Below, one piece after another: positions 26,901 to 35,418 of a stretch of DNA of 64,000 nucleotides. The position numbers and the translations under genes are program-made. The number at the start of each line of letters is the position of its first letter. The stretch's first letter is position 1. The stretch is from contig NZ_RKHR01000003.1 in assembly GCF_003752585.1 (NCBI RefSeq), forward strand, positions 620,001-684,000, given 5' to 3'. The DNA comes from Sinobacterium caligoides (lineage in GTDB: Bacteria; Pseudomonadota; Gammaproteobacteria; Pseudomonadales; Sinobacteriaceae). The notes beneath the pieces were generated by a model. The model was not told the DNA's origin. It made no database searches and saw nothing but the letters and a program-made list of their open reading frames with translations.

Positions 26901-29900
26901 ATCCCTGCGTATCCAGTGTCACACTTAAGCGCTGCACCGGAGCCAAGTTCATCGCTTGATAGACCGCGGCACTCGGCACGGAACGGTTGCCGGCGGCATC
27001 GACGGCCAACACCACATAGCTGTGATTACCCAGTGGACGCGTATCTAACGCTTCGCCGCGTGGGATATTATCAACCAGCAAGCTGGCACCATCGGCGATT
27101 AAGTCGACAGATTGGCTGCTGTAATCACCGTCTAAACGGTAGAACTGATAGTGAATACCCTCCACCGCACTGTCGTGTTGCCACTGCACGTAGTTACCCG
27201 CGCCATTAATCTCCACCTGCAAGCCAGTCGGCGCAGTTGGGCGTGTCGCATCCACCGATACTGAACTGGCGTCACTTGGTGCACTCTCGCGGGTCTCATC
27301 AGCAACCTTACGGATGCTGCTGACGCGATAGCTATAGCGGCCATCCGGCCCCGGACGATCGATATAATGTAATGGCGAGACGCCGGAGAGCTGCTGATAG
27401 TTTGCTATCTGCGAGCACGCGCCCGGTGTGTCTTCGAAACAACGGTAGAGACGATAATCGTAGGCGCCTTCCACCGGCAGCCAGCTCACATCGACCTCGC
27501 CATCAGGCAGTGCCTGTAGCAGTGGTTTAGATGGAGATGCCAACGGCGGTAACGCCCCTTGGTAAACCTGGTAGCGCCCGATGGTGTCATCCACGGCCGT
27601 GTTAGCCAGATCATCAACGGCCTGATACTGGAAGCGCAGTATCGATGCCGCATTGCCCTCGGCATCGGCCATCACATCTAACACATTGGCAGGCAGTGTG
27701 AACTCACCCTGCCAACGCAAGCCGTCAGCCTGCAGCTGTGTTAGCTCGATCGTCTCAGTATAGGGGTCGCTGCCCGTAAGCACGATATCAAAGCCAAACT
27801 GCGGCGTTTCCACTGGCGCTTCATCAAGTTGTAAAGTCACCGTCAGCGCTGTGCCGGTGTCAGTAATCTCAATGGGTGCTGCTTGCGACAACTGGATATC
27901 GACCACTTGCGGACCGCTGCTATCAATCAACAGTGGGTACTCGTCGAGTGTTCTAGTCAGCTGATTACTGGCACGATCGAAGGCGGATAACTGCACCTTG
28001 GCGAGACCCGAGCCCGTTGTCGGCTCAATAGTAAACTGACCACGGTAAGCATTTTCGCGCTCATAATCTTCCTGTAACGCAACGGCAATCGCACCGCCAC
28101 CGGCCATCGGCACAATCGACAAGAAAGGCTTGGCCAGCAGGCGTTCATCAAAGGCGATTGAAAGCTCAACTACGCCCTGGCCATAACGCTGGGTCGTCGC
28201 ATCGTACTTACCGAGGGCGGTGAACTGCAGATCGATCACCTGCGGAGCGGTGCCATCGACACTGACCACGGCTGGCGCCGACAAAGCGCTCGGCGTGTTC
28301 AGGTCGTTGACACTCTGCACGCGATAATAATAGTCACCATCCTCTTCTGGTATCTCCGCCCACGATGCCGATGTTATCAGTTGCCCACCGTTCATCGGCG
28401 TCGCCACCGCAGTGTCCTCAAAGCTCTCGGTGTGACGATAGAGGCGATAACCGCTGATCGGCGATCGGCCAACGACCATGGTCACAGGGTTCCAACTAAT
28501 GAACACCTGACGTTTCTCACCACGCCGCACACTGAGACCGCTTGGGGCATCCGGTAACGTCGTCTCAAGGGTCACACTTACCGCATTACTGTCGTCACTC
28601 TCCTCCTGCGTACGACCGTTAGCGGTATAAACCGTGCGAGCAAAAAGGCGATTCACATTACTGCTATGCTCGGAGTCTTCCTCGACCAGTGCCACACTGC
28701 CGGCAAAGTGACCGGCACCATCAACCGTCAACGCCTGCAACAACGTCTCGGTAGTAAAGCCGCGATAGATATTCACCTTCGTGCCCAGCGGCGCCGTCCC
28801 TCGCAGTGTCAACTGAGGCTGGTTGGTGATTAGGCCATTCGCCGGCGTCGTGATCTGAGGCGCAGCAGGTTTGCTCAGCTGTACATCAATATCGTAACTG
28901 GCCAGCTGCTCATTCTCGGTCGCCGCATTATCGTAGACCGCCACTTGTACGGTATGTAAACCGTCCTCTACCGAATCTAACGACCACGGAATGGTATAGA
29001 CAGGACCCGCAACACTACTGCCAATCTCCTGGCCATCGATAGAGACACTGACGCGAGCAATACCGGAGATATCACTGGCCTCGATCTGCCAAGCAGCCGT
29101 ATCGGTCAATACATGGCTACTACCTTCCTGCAGCTGTTGCGCACCATAACGCACCGCCTCGATCGTCGGCTTGATGCTATCGGCGGTCGGCTGCACGGTC
29201 ACTGCGCTAACCATTGAGCTCTCGCCGCCGGATAGGTTAACCGCCGTTACAGCAACATGGTAGGTTGTTTCATTGGTCAAACCGGAGACCGTGGCTTCGC
29301 TAACACCTGCCGTCAGTAGACGCTTCGGTGTCTTTCCGGTCACATCACTAAAGGTTTCCGTCTCCACATACACAGCGTAATGCTTCAACAACGACTCATC
29401 CGCCACCGGCGTCCAAGCTAGCTTGATACTGCTATCAAGGGCTTCGGGTGCCGCGATAACAGGGTTGGCAAGCAAGGTAACCGCCACCTCATTAAGGCCG
29501 TTACTGAGGTTCTCCGCCGTATCGATCGTTTGCAGTGTGAGTGGGTAACCCGTCGCCGCGGTCAATCCCGTCACGGTTTGCTCAAGCGGCACCGTATCGG
29601 CATCAATCGTATAGTCGGTGCCATTAATGTGCAGGCGATACTGCGCTAAATCACCGGCGCTATCGACAACAGGTAGCCAACGCACAGTAAGCTGATCGGC
29701 CTGTGAAACAACACTGACAGCCGCTACTTCGGCAACGTTCTCAGTGTCCTTCGGGGTCACTGACTGCGCGACAAAAGGAGAGCTCTGTCCTGCCCGATCA
29801 ACGGCAACCACGGCGATAAAGTTCTCACCACGGTTCAAGCCATTTAGAGTTAACACGCTGACGTCGGCTACAACCGTTTGCTTACTTACCCCTTCTAACA

Positions 29901-32900
29901 CGCTAAAGCTGTTAGGTGATGAGTACACCTCGTAGCTGAGGATGTCATTGCCAGCTTGATAAGCCGACCAATCGATAGTGACGGTCATACCGTCACCTTC
30001 CAGCATCGTCGGGGTAAAGGTAACGGCATCGGGAATGGTGTCATCGTAAAATACATTTTCAACAACCGGATCACTCTTATTGCCCGCTTTATCCTCAGCC
30101 CAGACAGTAATGACGTTTTCACCTTGCACAAGATTCGCCTGGCATCCGACACCTACGCCCGTATCACTGAACGCTGAATGACAAGACTGCTCCCCTGAAC
30201 TGACATGGAACTGAATGCCCGGCTCTGATGTCGCATTAATTTGTAGCGGTGTCTCGGTTGTCACTGCCGGTAAGGCTTGCACGCTAATATGCGGCTTTTT
30301 TGTATCAACGGTAAAAGTCCAGTTTTGCCCCAGCGCCTCTCTGCCGGCATTATCCACAAGGTTTGCCGTCACCGTATAAGTGCCATCTTCTAGCGGTGCA
30401 ACAGGTGTGAATACGATCCCGGCCGCTTCGTCAATAAAGGTGACCTCACCACTGATCAACACACTGCCACGACGTAACAGCAAGGCACTTCGTTTACTAT
30501 CCAGGCCACTGCCACCGGCTTCGCTGTATTCTTTCGTGCTCACACGGAGCTCAGCTACAGGCGCCGATAAATACTCAGCTGAATTGGGTGTTCGGCTCGA
30601 TATCACTGGTTTATTGGCATCCCAGAATGTCAATAATTGCAGCGCTGCCGACACCCGTCCGGCACGGTCTTCTGCGACGATGCGCAGGCGATACTCGCCT
30701 GCCTCGGCTGGCAGATTGAAACTGCCCGACCACGACGTTTCAGCAAAACTGGCCAGCTCTTTTGTTTCTGTAATAGCCGGGTTGCGGGTAGATGTCGCGG
30801 TCACCATGATGCGGGTATCTGCGTCACGTGTACCACTAAGCGAGAGGCCTCTATGATCCAGCCAACGCGGCACCGCTGTCGTCAACTGCGGTGTCGAAGG
30901 GTCTTCAGTATCGACAGTAAACGTCGACTGATAGCCTTGTTCCATGGCCTGGCCACCGTTCAGCGCAGTGATGTCGGTTGTTATTCGTACCGTATAATCA
31001 TCATCGGCCAGCACTTGCGCAAAGGTAATAATATACTGCCCAAGTACGCCTTCGACAGGTTCAACAGAAGTGATCGGGATGGCAACTCCGCTGCCATTCT
31101 CCACCACCACATCGGCGCTATCAAAGCCCTCGACCTCGCCATAGAAACTAATGGTCATCGTCGTTACATCAACGTCGGTAACATAACCTTCACGGTCGAT
31201 AGAACGCACTGCGGGCGGCAGGTGAAGCTCGACGCCATCAGACGCTTGTTGACCGCTGGCATCGCTGGCCCACAAACACAATTGATGACTAGCGGCCTCA
31301 TCGATCAATGAACGTATTTCAGTGACTGAACTTGGCAGTGCCGCGAGGTCGATTGCCCCCCCATTTAGAAAGCCCTGCTCTGGTGCAATGGCTGCGCAAT
31401 CTTCTGCGAAAGCCCACTGAAGATCATGCGATTCGCCAAATCCTTGATCCACGTCTGTCAGGCTCGCGGACGTCAACATCGAAGCCAACGTCTGGGCACT
31501 AGATACCATAATCGGCCCGTCCGGTAGCGCCACGACAGGCGCCGTATTCTGGTAGCTGACCAGTGTGCTGTTCTGATGCGTCAGCCCGTCACTATCGGTA
31601 ACCATCAACCTTAACGGGACGGCATCAACCAAGCTGAGGCCTTGCGAGATCGCCTCGGCAAAGCTAAGACTGTATTCAGCCCCGTCAAAAATGAGCGCTT
31701 CTGCGCCCTCACCAAGGGTCCAGCGATAACTAACAATTCCGTTATCGGCCGCCAACGTATCCGGGTCTACACTCTCACGACCATCCAGCATGATCGTCGA
31801 AAGCGTGGCGTCGAAAGCGTAGGGGCCACCTGTGTTAGCGTTCGGTGGCAACAATACATTGGTTGAAAAACCACCATAGCTTACATCGGGTTGACTCCAA
31901 TTATAAAAACCTACCCGGCCAGGTTTTAAGCCTATAGCATCTTTCAACGTTGTATTAAATACTTCGTAACCAACATCACCTATAGATTTATTGGTATCGA
32001 TAACACGAATATTAATCACCACTTGACCGTCTGCTTTTTGACGATAACTCAACGTGAAACGATAACGCACTCCTTTTACCCAACCTGGGCTATTAGCACA
32101 ATCAGTGTCAGGCTGTGACGGAGAGCAAAACAGGCGTGCTGGGCCGTATTCTCCAGGATAAAGTATATTATCACTGGTCAGGTTAGCAGGCATCCTAACA
32201 ATGTTAATTCCCTGCTGGGCATTTTGAGAGCCATTCCCCCAAGAAAACAGATAATGTTCCGACTGAAAGCCAGAAAAACTAAATACGAAACCTATATAAT
32301 CATCATCCCATCCATTCGTTAAAAAGGTGCCTTCGAAACGATCACTATAAAGCTGGAAATCGCTGACAAAATAACTAAGTAAATGTGTATTTTTCGACTG
32401 ATGGACACTACTGCCCTCAGGGTTTTGCACATCCCACTCCCCTTCCTGCTTACCAGCTGATATGTCGTAGGCCTGCCATTTGTGCAAATCCACCTCGCGA
32501 TCCACAAGGTCGACCACAACATCCTGCTCGAGGGCGGTATCATAGCTGTAATACTTCGGCAGCTGCACATGGTATTTCTCATCACTTTGCTGCCACCAAA
32601 TAAGCGCTTCCACATTAAGGCCTTGACTGCTCTCCTCACTAATCACGGTTATTGCTGCCGATGCATCACCGCTTTGTTTTAATGTTTTAACCTCTTCTGC
32701 GCTCAAGTTGAAAACGTGCTGAGCGTCATCATAAGGGTTGGCGAGGTGTATCACCTTCGACAGTTCACCCCCTTCGGCCAGGGTTTTAAGATCATCGGTA
32801 TCCCAAACTGTTCCATTGTCGAATTGCACCGCATCGAGCTCATACGCAGGTGCGGCCCAAAAGAAGTAACTGACGGTTATCACTTCCGCCAAATCATCTG

Positions 32901-34365
32901 GCCCCCGAACAGTGATTAGAAGGTCATTACGATTATTACTCAGAGAACGCGTAACGCCCACATCACTTGGTGCAATGCCTGCAAGAAACTGCAATACATC
33001 ACCGTCATCGACAGAAGAGTCATGGTTATTGATCGTGGTATGGCCATCGCCACGGGCGAACTCATAGGTATCGTTACCCTGATCCCCTTGTAGAAAATCC
33101 CCGACACCGGTACCACCACGCAGGACGTCATCACCTTTCCCACCATACAGATTGTCCTTGCCCGCACCGCCATTTAAGTGGTCGATCCCCCCCTCACCTT
33201 TGAGAGTATCCTCGCCCTCACCACCATTAATCACGTCATCAGAAGCATACCCTAAAATATTATCTGCAACTGCAGTGCCTTCTAGGGCGAGTAATTTCAA
33301 CTTCGCCGTATCCCAGACAGTCTCATCCTCAAACTCCACCGCATCGAGCTCATATGCAGGTGCGGCGAAGAAGAAATTACTGACGGTAATCACTTCGACT
33401 AAATTATCAGGTCCCCGAACAGTGATTAGAAGGTCTCTACGTAAGCTGCTCAGAGAACGCGTAACGCCCACATCACTTGGTGCAATGCCTGCAAGAAACT
33501 GCAATACATCACCGTCATCGACAGAAGAGTCATTGTTATTGATCGTGGTATGGCCATCGCCACGGGCGAACTCATAGGTATCGTTACCCTGATCCCCTTG
33601 TAGAAAATCCCCAACACCGGTACCACCACGCAGGACGTCATCACCTGGCCCACCATACAGATTGTCCTTGCCCGCACCGCCATTTAAGTGGTCGATCCCC
33701 CCCTTACCTTTGAGAGTATCCTCGCCCTCACCACCATTAATCACGTCATCAGAAGCATACCCTAAAATATTATCTGCAACTGCAGTGCCTTCTAGGGCGA
33801 GTAATTTCAACTTCGCCGTATCCCAGACAGTCTCATCCTCAAACTCCACCGCATCGAGCTCATATGCAGGTGCGGCGAAGAAGAAATTACTGACGGTAAT
33901 CACTTCGACTAAATTATCAGGTCCCCGAACAGTGATTAGAAGGTCTCTACGTAAGCTGCTCAGAGAACGCGTAACGCCCACATCACTTGGTGCAATGCCT
34001 GCAAGAAACTGCAATACATCACCGTCATCGACAGAAGAGTCATTGTTATTGATCGTGGTATGGCCATCGCCACGGGCGAACTCATAGGTATCGTTACCCT
34101 GATCCCCTTGTAGAAAATCCCCGACACCACCGCCACCACGCAGGGTGTCGTCACCAGAGTCGCCATACAATTCATCCCTGCCCAAACCACCATCCAAGGT
34201 GTCTCCGCCAGCCCCACCACGCAGGGTGTCATCACCATCGCCCCCCTTAAGATCATCCGCCTCATTGGTACCCGTCACCAACTCTGCTGATACAAGCATC
34301 GGTAATTGCAACAAGGTGATCAACATTAGCGCTGATACAATATGCTTGCCTAGACTTTTTATCAT
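23944..34365 (-). CDS. Giant exported multidomain protein (RTX, lectin-like, Ig/FN3, CARDB)
   Basis: 3473 residues from the ATG at 34365 (a GTG three bases earlier is also in frame). Sec signal to about residue 28 (LLQLPMLVSA). Residues 30-530 are RTX nonapeptides with three copies of a 170-residue module (YEFARGDGHTTINNNDSSVD onward), the haemolysin-type calcium-binding related domain. About 640-860 resembles a thrombospondin C-terminal/L-type lectin domain (GWDDDYIGFVFSFSGFQ). Then come PKD/Ig-like and many FN3-like domains (VSWLPVEGAYDYRLYRC, YRLYRHTE). CARDB-like segments (LQYRVDNRGDWTAKAVVLEL) and a carboxypeptidase-regulatory-like domain (GSVVDSSTGERLANVPVKL) follow. The C-terminus is Gly-rich with a CxxCxxC-like end (CAPPPACESCNK). 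It probably acts as a very large surface or matrix adhesin. Calcium-RTX in a Sec-exported protein at the N-terminus is unusual. Confidence 0.9.
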   Translation of the reverse strand: MIKSLGKHIVSALMLITLLQLPMLVSAELVTGTNEADDLKGGDGDDTLRGGAGGDTLDGGLGRDELYGDSGDDTLRGGGGVGDFLQGDQGNDTYEFARGDGHTTINNNDSSVDDGDVLQFLAGIAPSDVGVTRSLSSLRRDLLITVRGPDNLVEVITVSNFFFAAPAYELDAVEFEDETVWDTAKLKLLALEGTAVADNILGYASDDVINGGEGEDTLKGKGGIDHLNGGAGKDNLYGGPGDDVLRGGTGVGDFLQGDQGNDTYEFARGDGHTTINNNDSSVDDGDVLQFLAGIAPSDVGVTRSLSSLRRDLLITVRGPDNLVEVITVSNFFFAAPAYELDAVEFEDETVWDTAKLKLLALEGTAVADNILGYASDDVINGGEGEDTLKGEGGIDHLNGGAGKDNLYGGKGDDVLRGGTGVGDFLQGDQGNDTYEFARGDGHTTINNHDSSVDDGDVLQFLAGIAPSDVGVTRSLSNNRNDLLITVRGPDDLAEVITVSYFFWAAPAYELDAVQFDNGTVWDTDDLKTLAEGGELSKVIHLANPYDDAQHVFNLSAEEVKTLKQSGDASAAITVISEESSQGLNVEALIWWQQSDEKYHVQLPKYYSYDTALEQDVVVDLVDREVDLHKWQAYDISAGKQEGEWDVQNPEGSSVHQSKNTHLLSYFVSDFQLYSDRFEGTFLTNGWDDDYIGFVFSFSGFQSEHYLFSWGNGSQNAQQGINIVRMPANLTSDNILYPGEYGPARLFCSPSQPDTDCANSPGWVKGVRYRFTLSYRQKADGQVVINIRVIDTNKSIGDVGYEVFNTTLKDAIGLKPGRVGFYNWSQPDVSYGGFSTNVLLPPNANTGGPYAFDATLSTIMLDGRESVDPDTLAADNGIVSYRWTLGEGAEALIFDGAEYSLSFAEAISQGLSLVDAVPLRLMVTDSDGLTHQNSTLVSYQNTAPVVALPDGPIMVSSAQTLASMLTSASLTDVDQGFGESHDLQWAFAEDCAAIAPEQGFLNGGAIDLAALPSSVTEIRSLIDEAASHQLCLWASDASGQQASDGVELHLPPAVRSIDREGYVTDVDVTTMTISFYGEVEGFDSADVVVENGSGVAIPITSVEPVEGVLGQYIITFAQVLADDDYTVRITTDITALNGGQAMEQGYQSTFTVDTEDPSTPQLTTAVPRWLDHRGLSLSGTRDADTRIMVTATSTRNPAITETKELASFAETSWSGSFNLPAEAGEYRLRIVAEDRAGRVSAALQLLTFWDANKPVISSRTPNSAEYLSAPVAELRVSTKEYSEAGGSGLDSKRSALLLRRGSVLISGEVTFIDEAAGIVFTPVAPLEDGTYTVTANLVDNAGREALGQNWTFTVDTKKPHISVQALPAVTTETPLQINATSEPGIQFHVSSGEQSCHSAFSDTGVGVGCQANLVQGENVITVWAEDKAGNKSDPVVENVFYDDTIPDAVTFTPTMLEGDGMTVTIDWSAYQAGNDILSYEVYSSPNSFSVLEGVSKQTVVADVSVLTLNGLNRGENFIAVVAVDRAGQSSPFVAQSVTPKDTENVAEVAAVSVVSQADQLTVRWLPVVDSAGDLAQYRLHINGTDYTIDADTVPLEQTVTGLTAATGYPLTLQTIDTAENLSNGLNEVAVTLLANPVIAAPEALDSSIKLAWTPVADESLLKHYAVYVETETFSDVTGKTPKRLLTAGVSEATVSGLTNETTYHVAVTAVNLSGGESSMVSAVTVQPTADSIKPTIEAVRYGAQQLQEGSSHVLTDTAAWQIEASDISGIARVSVSIDGQEIGSSVAGPVYTIPWSLDSVEDGLHTVQVAVYDNAATENEQLASYDIDVQLSKPAAPQITTPANGLITNQPQLTLRGTAPLGTKVNIYRGFTTETLLQALTVDGAGHFAGSVALVEEDSEHSSNVNRLFARTVYTANGRTQEESDDSNAVSVTLETTLPDAPSGLSVRRGEKRQVFISWNPVTMVVGRSPISGYRLYRHTESFEDTAVATPMNGGQLITSASWAEIPEEDGDYYYRVQSVNDLNTPSALSAPAVVSVDGTAPQVIDLQFTALGKYDATTQRYGQGVVELSIAFDERLLAKPFLSIVPMAGGGAIAVALQEDYERENAYRGQFTIEPTTGSGLAKVQLSAFDRASNQLTRTLDEYPLLIDSSGPQVVDIQLSQAAPIEITDTGTALTVTLQLDEAPVETPQFGFDIVLTGSDPYTETIELTQLQADGLRWQGEFTLPANVLDVMADAEGNAASILRFQYQAVDDLANTAVDDTIGRYQVYQGALPPLASPSKPLLQALPDGEVDVSWLPVEGAYDYRLYRCFEDTPGACSQIANYQQLSGVSPLHYIDRPGPDGRYSYRVSSIRKVADETRESAPSDASSVSVDATRPTAPTGLQVEINGAGNYVQWQHDSAVEGIHYQFYRLDGDYSSQSVDLIADGASLLVDNIPRGEALDTRPLGNHSYVVLAVDAAGNRSVPSAAVYQAMNLAPVQRLSVTLDTQGLPLLQWHYPGDQAETFIVYEGEPVDGAPGVELTRSSALQYSDVGYNGGMATDGAKQARRYSIRAIDKTAADNLSPARTLEFAALSAELNEGNELKRGMINKLQYRVDNRGDWTAKAVVLELTVGEQGAVLKSAPFDIAPGESHLAEVVVGGDAALNDEEILYSTLRWQPAAGMEAMVHQQQTLPVGDDTLRVTIEPETFTRGQLSRARFTIDNHGEVPVQVVLAENNGSAVSNEVRLMLEDEEGNILAVQAVQQSDANTQPAGKRLVAEIAAGDSFTSAPMEIGVPASAPDRVELKLLVDKLHYAVARERHVAIDGLAASQTVSLADTPYALLADSAMATPAVIFDDETLQLSGSVVDSSTGERLANVPVKLVIERSGFERSAVVYSDANGDFSYQYQPQRGGSGLYTVSMIHPDVISRPGQVSFTVQGATVSPSLFTLAMPRTYVSKAAIKVTAGLQTDLTGVYAELLPEFVDGEAVLPEGLTVQLDATSANRVDLAAGTSRYLNLTVSGNQFAPAEGSLDYVVRSDQREEIGRIRLDYKLTEAVPLIKVSRGSIVTGLAQGEQLTESIAYSNQGYAPLQQPEFQLIADDQPVDWLNIANQALPNQLDVGDSLDLQLAISPASEDDAFSTPVADGSYYFTLRMTAANYPDIERRIKVNVYQAGSGGVIFNVVDIYTGRPDPSGGEGSVFGGVDGAKIVLQNERTFDSYTCTPSVAGSSICANIAPGPYIYRASKTGHVSETGRLWIRASEDSGDYLSEQIFLVNQLISVDWSVNEVVLEDRYEIKLEASYATKVPAAVVAIEPMMVNLPVMRKGGIYQGEFRITNLGLITAEEMRLSLPADNQYVRYEFLGDVPSSLGANEVFFLPYRVRAVQDFNPDEDGGGTGAGCGSFSGNMNVNYSSSCPSGKAPGRSSARFNANWGGSSCGGGGGGGGGGWSGGWSGGGTGSGDDIGGGRTPISGGQTCAPPPACESCNKEKGENNSAK
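32940..34130 (-). repeat. 510-bp tandem repeats inside giant gene
   Basis: Blocks at about 33110-33620 and 33620-34130 are almost base-for-base identical at an offset of 510 bases (170 codons). Only scattered substitutions are seen, for example CTCACCTTTG versus TTACCTTTG. The third copy (about 32600-33110) is identical over its upstream part (32940-33100) and diverged elsewhere. Silent positions match, indicating recent duplication or gene conversion rather than selection on protein sequence alone. Confidence 0.88.
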
Positions 34366-34429
34366 CACAACATAACTTCTCAGTTTAAGGCCCGTATAAT
34401 CCTAAGGGCGATATTATTTTTGTATTATG

Positions 34430-34445
34430 GCCAACACGTGTTGGC
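34430..34445. promoter_or_regulatory. 16-bp perfect palindrome upstream of giant gene
   Basis: GCCAACACGTGTTGGC is a perfect palindrome in the 129-base gap between the transglutaminase stop and the giant gene start, about 65 bases before the start codon. It has no loop or uridine run, so a dimeric-repressor operator is more likely than a terminator. The regulator is unknown. Confidence 0.5.
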
Positions 34446-34494
34446 AGTCATTCTCTTGGTCAAGTGCTAGCTTGTCGGCGATCATTACGCGGTA

Positions 34495-35418
34495 TTATTT
34501 CATTCTAACGCTGAGCCGTTGATCAATGGCCAAAAAACGCTGACTAAAGCCTTTAGAAATATCGTTAGATTCTGAAAGATATTGAAAGGCGATATAGTCT
34601 GTGTCGTTTTTATTGAGCACACCACCCTGCGGGTCGGCGATATGCCAACGTCCGTCTTGGTAGTATTCCAGCCAATTATGAAAATCACCTGCGCGCAAAA
34701 TACTCACATCGCCTGGCGCGACAAAACCGCCAACAGGCCGGGCCGGTATATTATTTAGGCGCAACAGCGCCGTCATCAAATAAACATATTCGGTACAGTC
34801 ACCCGAAGCGTGTTTTAATGCGTAAGACGCACCTCGATTACGCTTCACATAACCACTGTCCACCATGTGCTCGCGCACCCAGCGATAAATCGTCGCCACT
34901 TTTTCACTTTCAGCAAGACCCGCAAAAGACTTCGCCCGCGCCTGTAATGCTGGGTCTTCCAGTTCAATATAGCGCTCTGCTTGCAAATATTTTTCGTCAG
35001 GCGCCTGTTCAGCACGCCCGGCAGAGCGGTGTAATTTAACGGCGACATCAATACGCTGCATGCCCGTGACGGGAAAATCATGCAATGAAAAACTTAACAA
35101 CTGATTACCCAGCTCATCGCCGCTTAACAGATAAGGAGAGGATGCCTGTATAGCATTAATACGCTGAGCATCAGCATTAGCGACCGGCGCAAATACGGTA
35201 AATTCGCCCTGTTCGATCAACTGCGCAGACCGATTCTTAATCATAAAACTATAATGCAACAACTTATCAACAGCCTTCACCTGTTGCGGCAGTAACTTTG
35301 CGCCAACATCTTGCGGGCTTTTAACCACAGAGCGATCGACACCACCCTGCAAGAGCCAAAACGCCAGCCCGGCGACAACTACAACAGATGAGACTACCGC
35401 AACAATCATCCTTGGCAT
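34495..35418 (-). CDS. Transglutaminase-like cysteine protease-fold protein, membrane-anchored
   Basis: 307 residues. An N-terminal signal-anchor (residues about 4-24, MIVAVVSSVVVVAGLAFWLL) precedes a periplasmic domain. The transglutaminase core has the Cys-His-Asp triad in order: Cys208 in HASGDCTEYVYLMTALLR, His247 in AGDFHNWLEYY, Asp262 in WHIADPQGG. Bacterial members are usually proteases or protein cross-linkers. The start overlaps the rhodanese gene by 13 bases, so the two are coupled. Its place ahead of three exported giants suggests it processes or cross-links them; that is inference. The last residues RLSVRMK end normally. Confidence 0.9.
   Translation of the reverse strand: MPRMIVAVVSSVVVVAGLAFWLLQGGVDRSVVKSPQDVGAKLLPQQVKAVDKLLHYSFMIKNRSAQLIEQGEFTVFAPVANADAQRINAIQASSPYLLSGDELGNQLLSFSLHDFPVTGMQRIDVAVKLHRSAGRAEQAPDEKYLQAERYIELEDPALQARAKSFAGLAESEKVATIYRWVREHMVDSGYVKRNRGASYALKHASGDCTEYVYLMTALLRLNNIPARPVGGFVAPGDVSILRAGDFHNWLEYYQDGRWHIADPQGGVLNKNDTDYIAFQYLSESNDISKGFSQRFLAIDQRLSVRMK

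Noticed and set aside
25177-33577. Plus-strand frames of 100-220 codons within the giant gene
   Set aside because: They are antisense to an intact 3473-codon gene with clear domains; the near-identical 141-codon frames merely mirror the 510-bp repeats.
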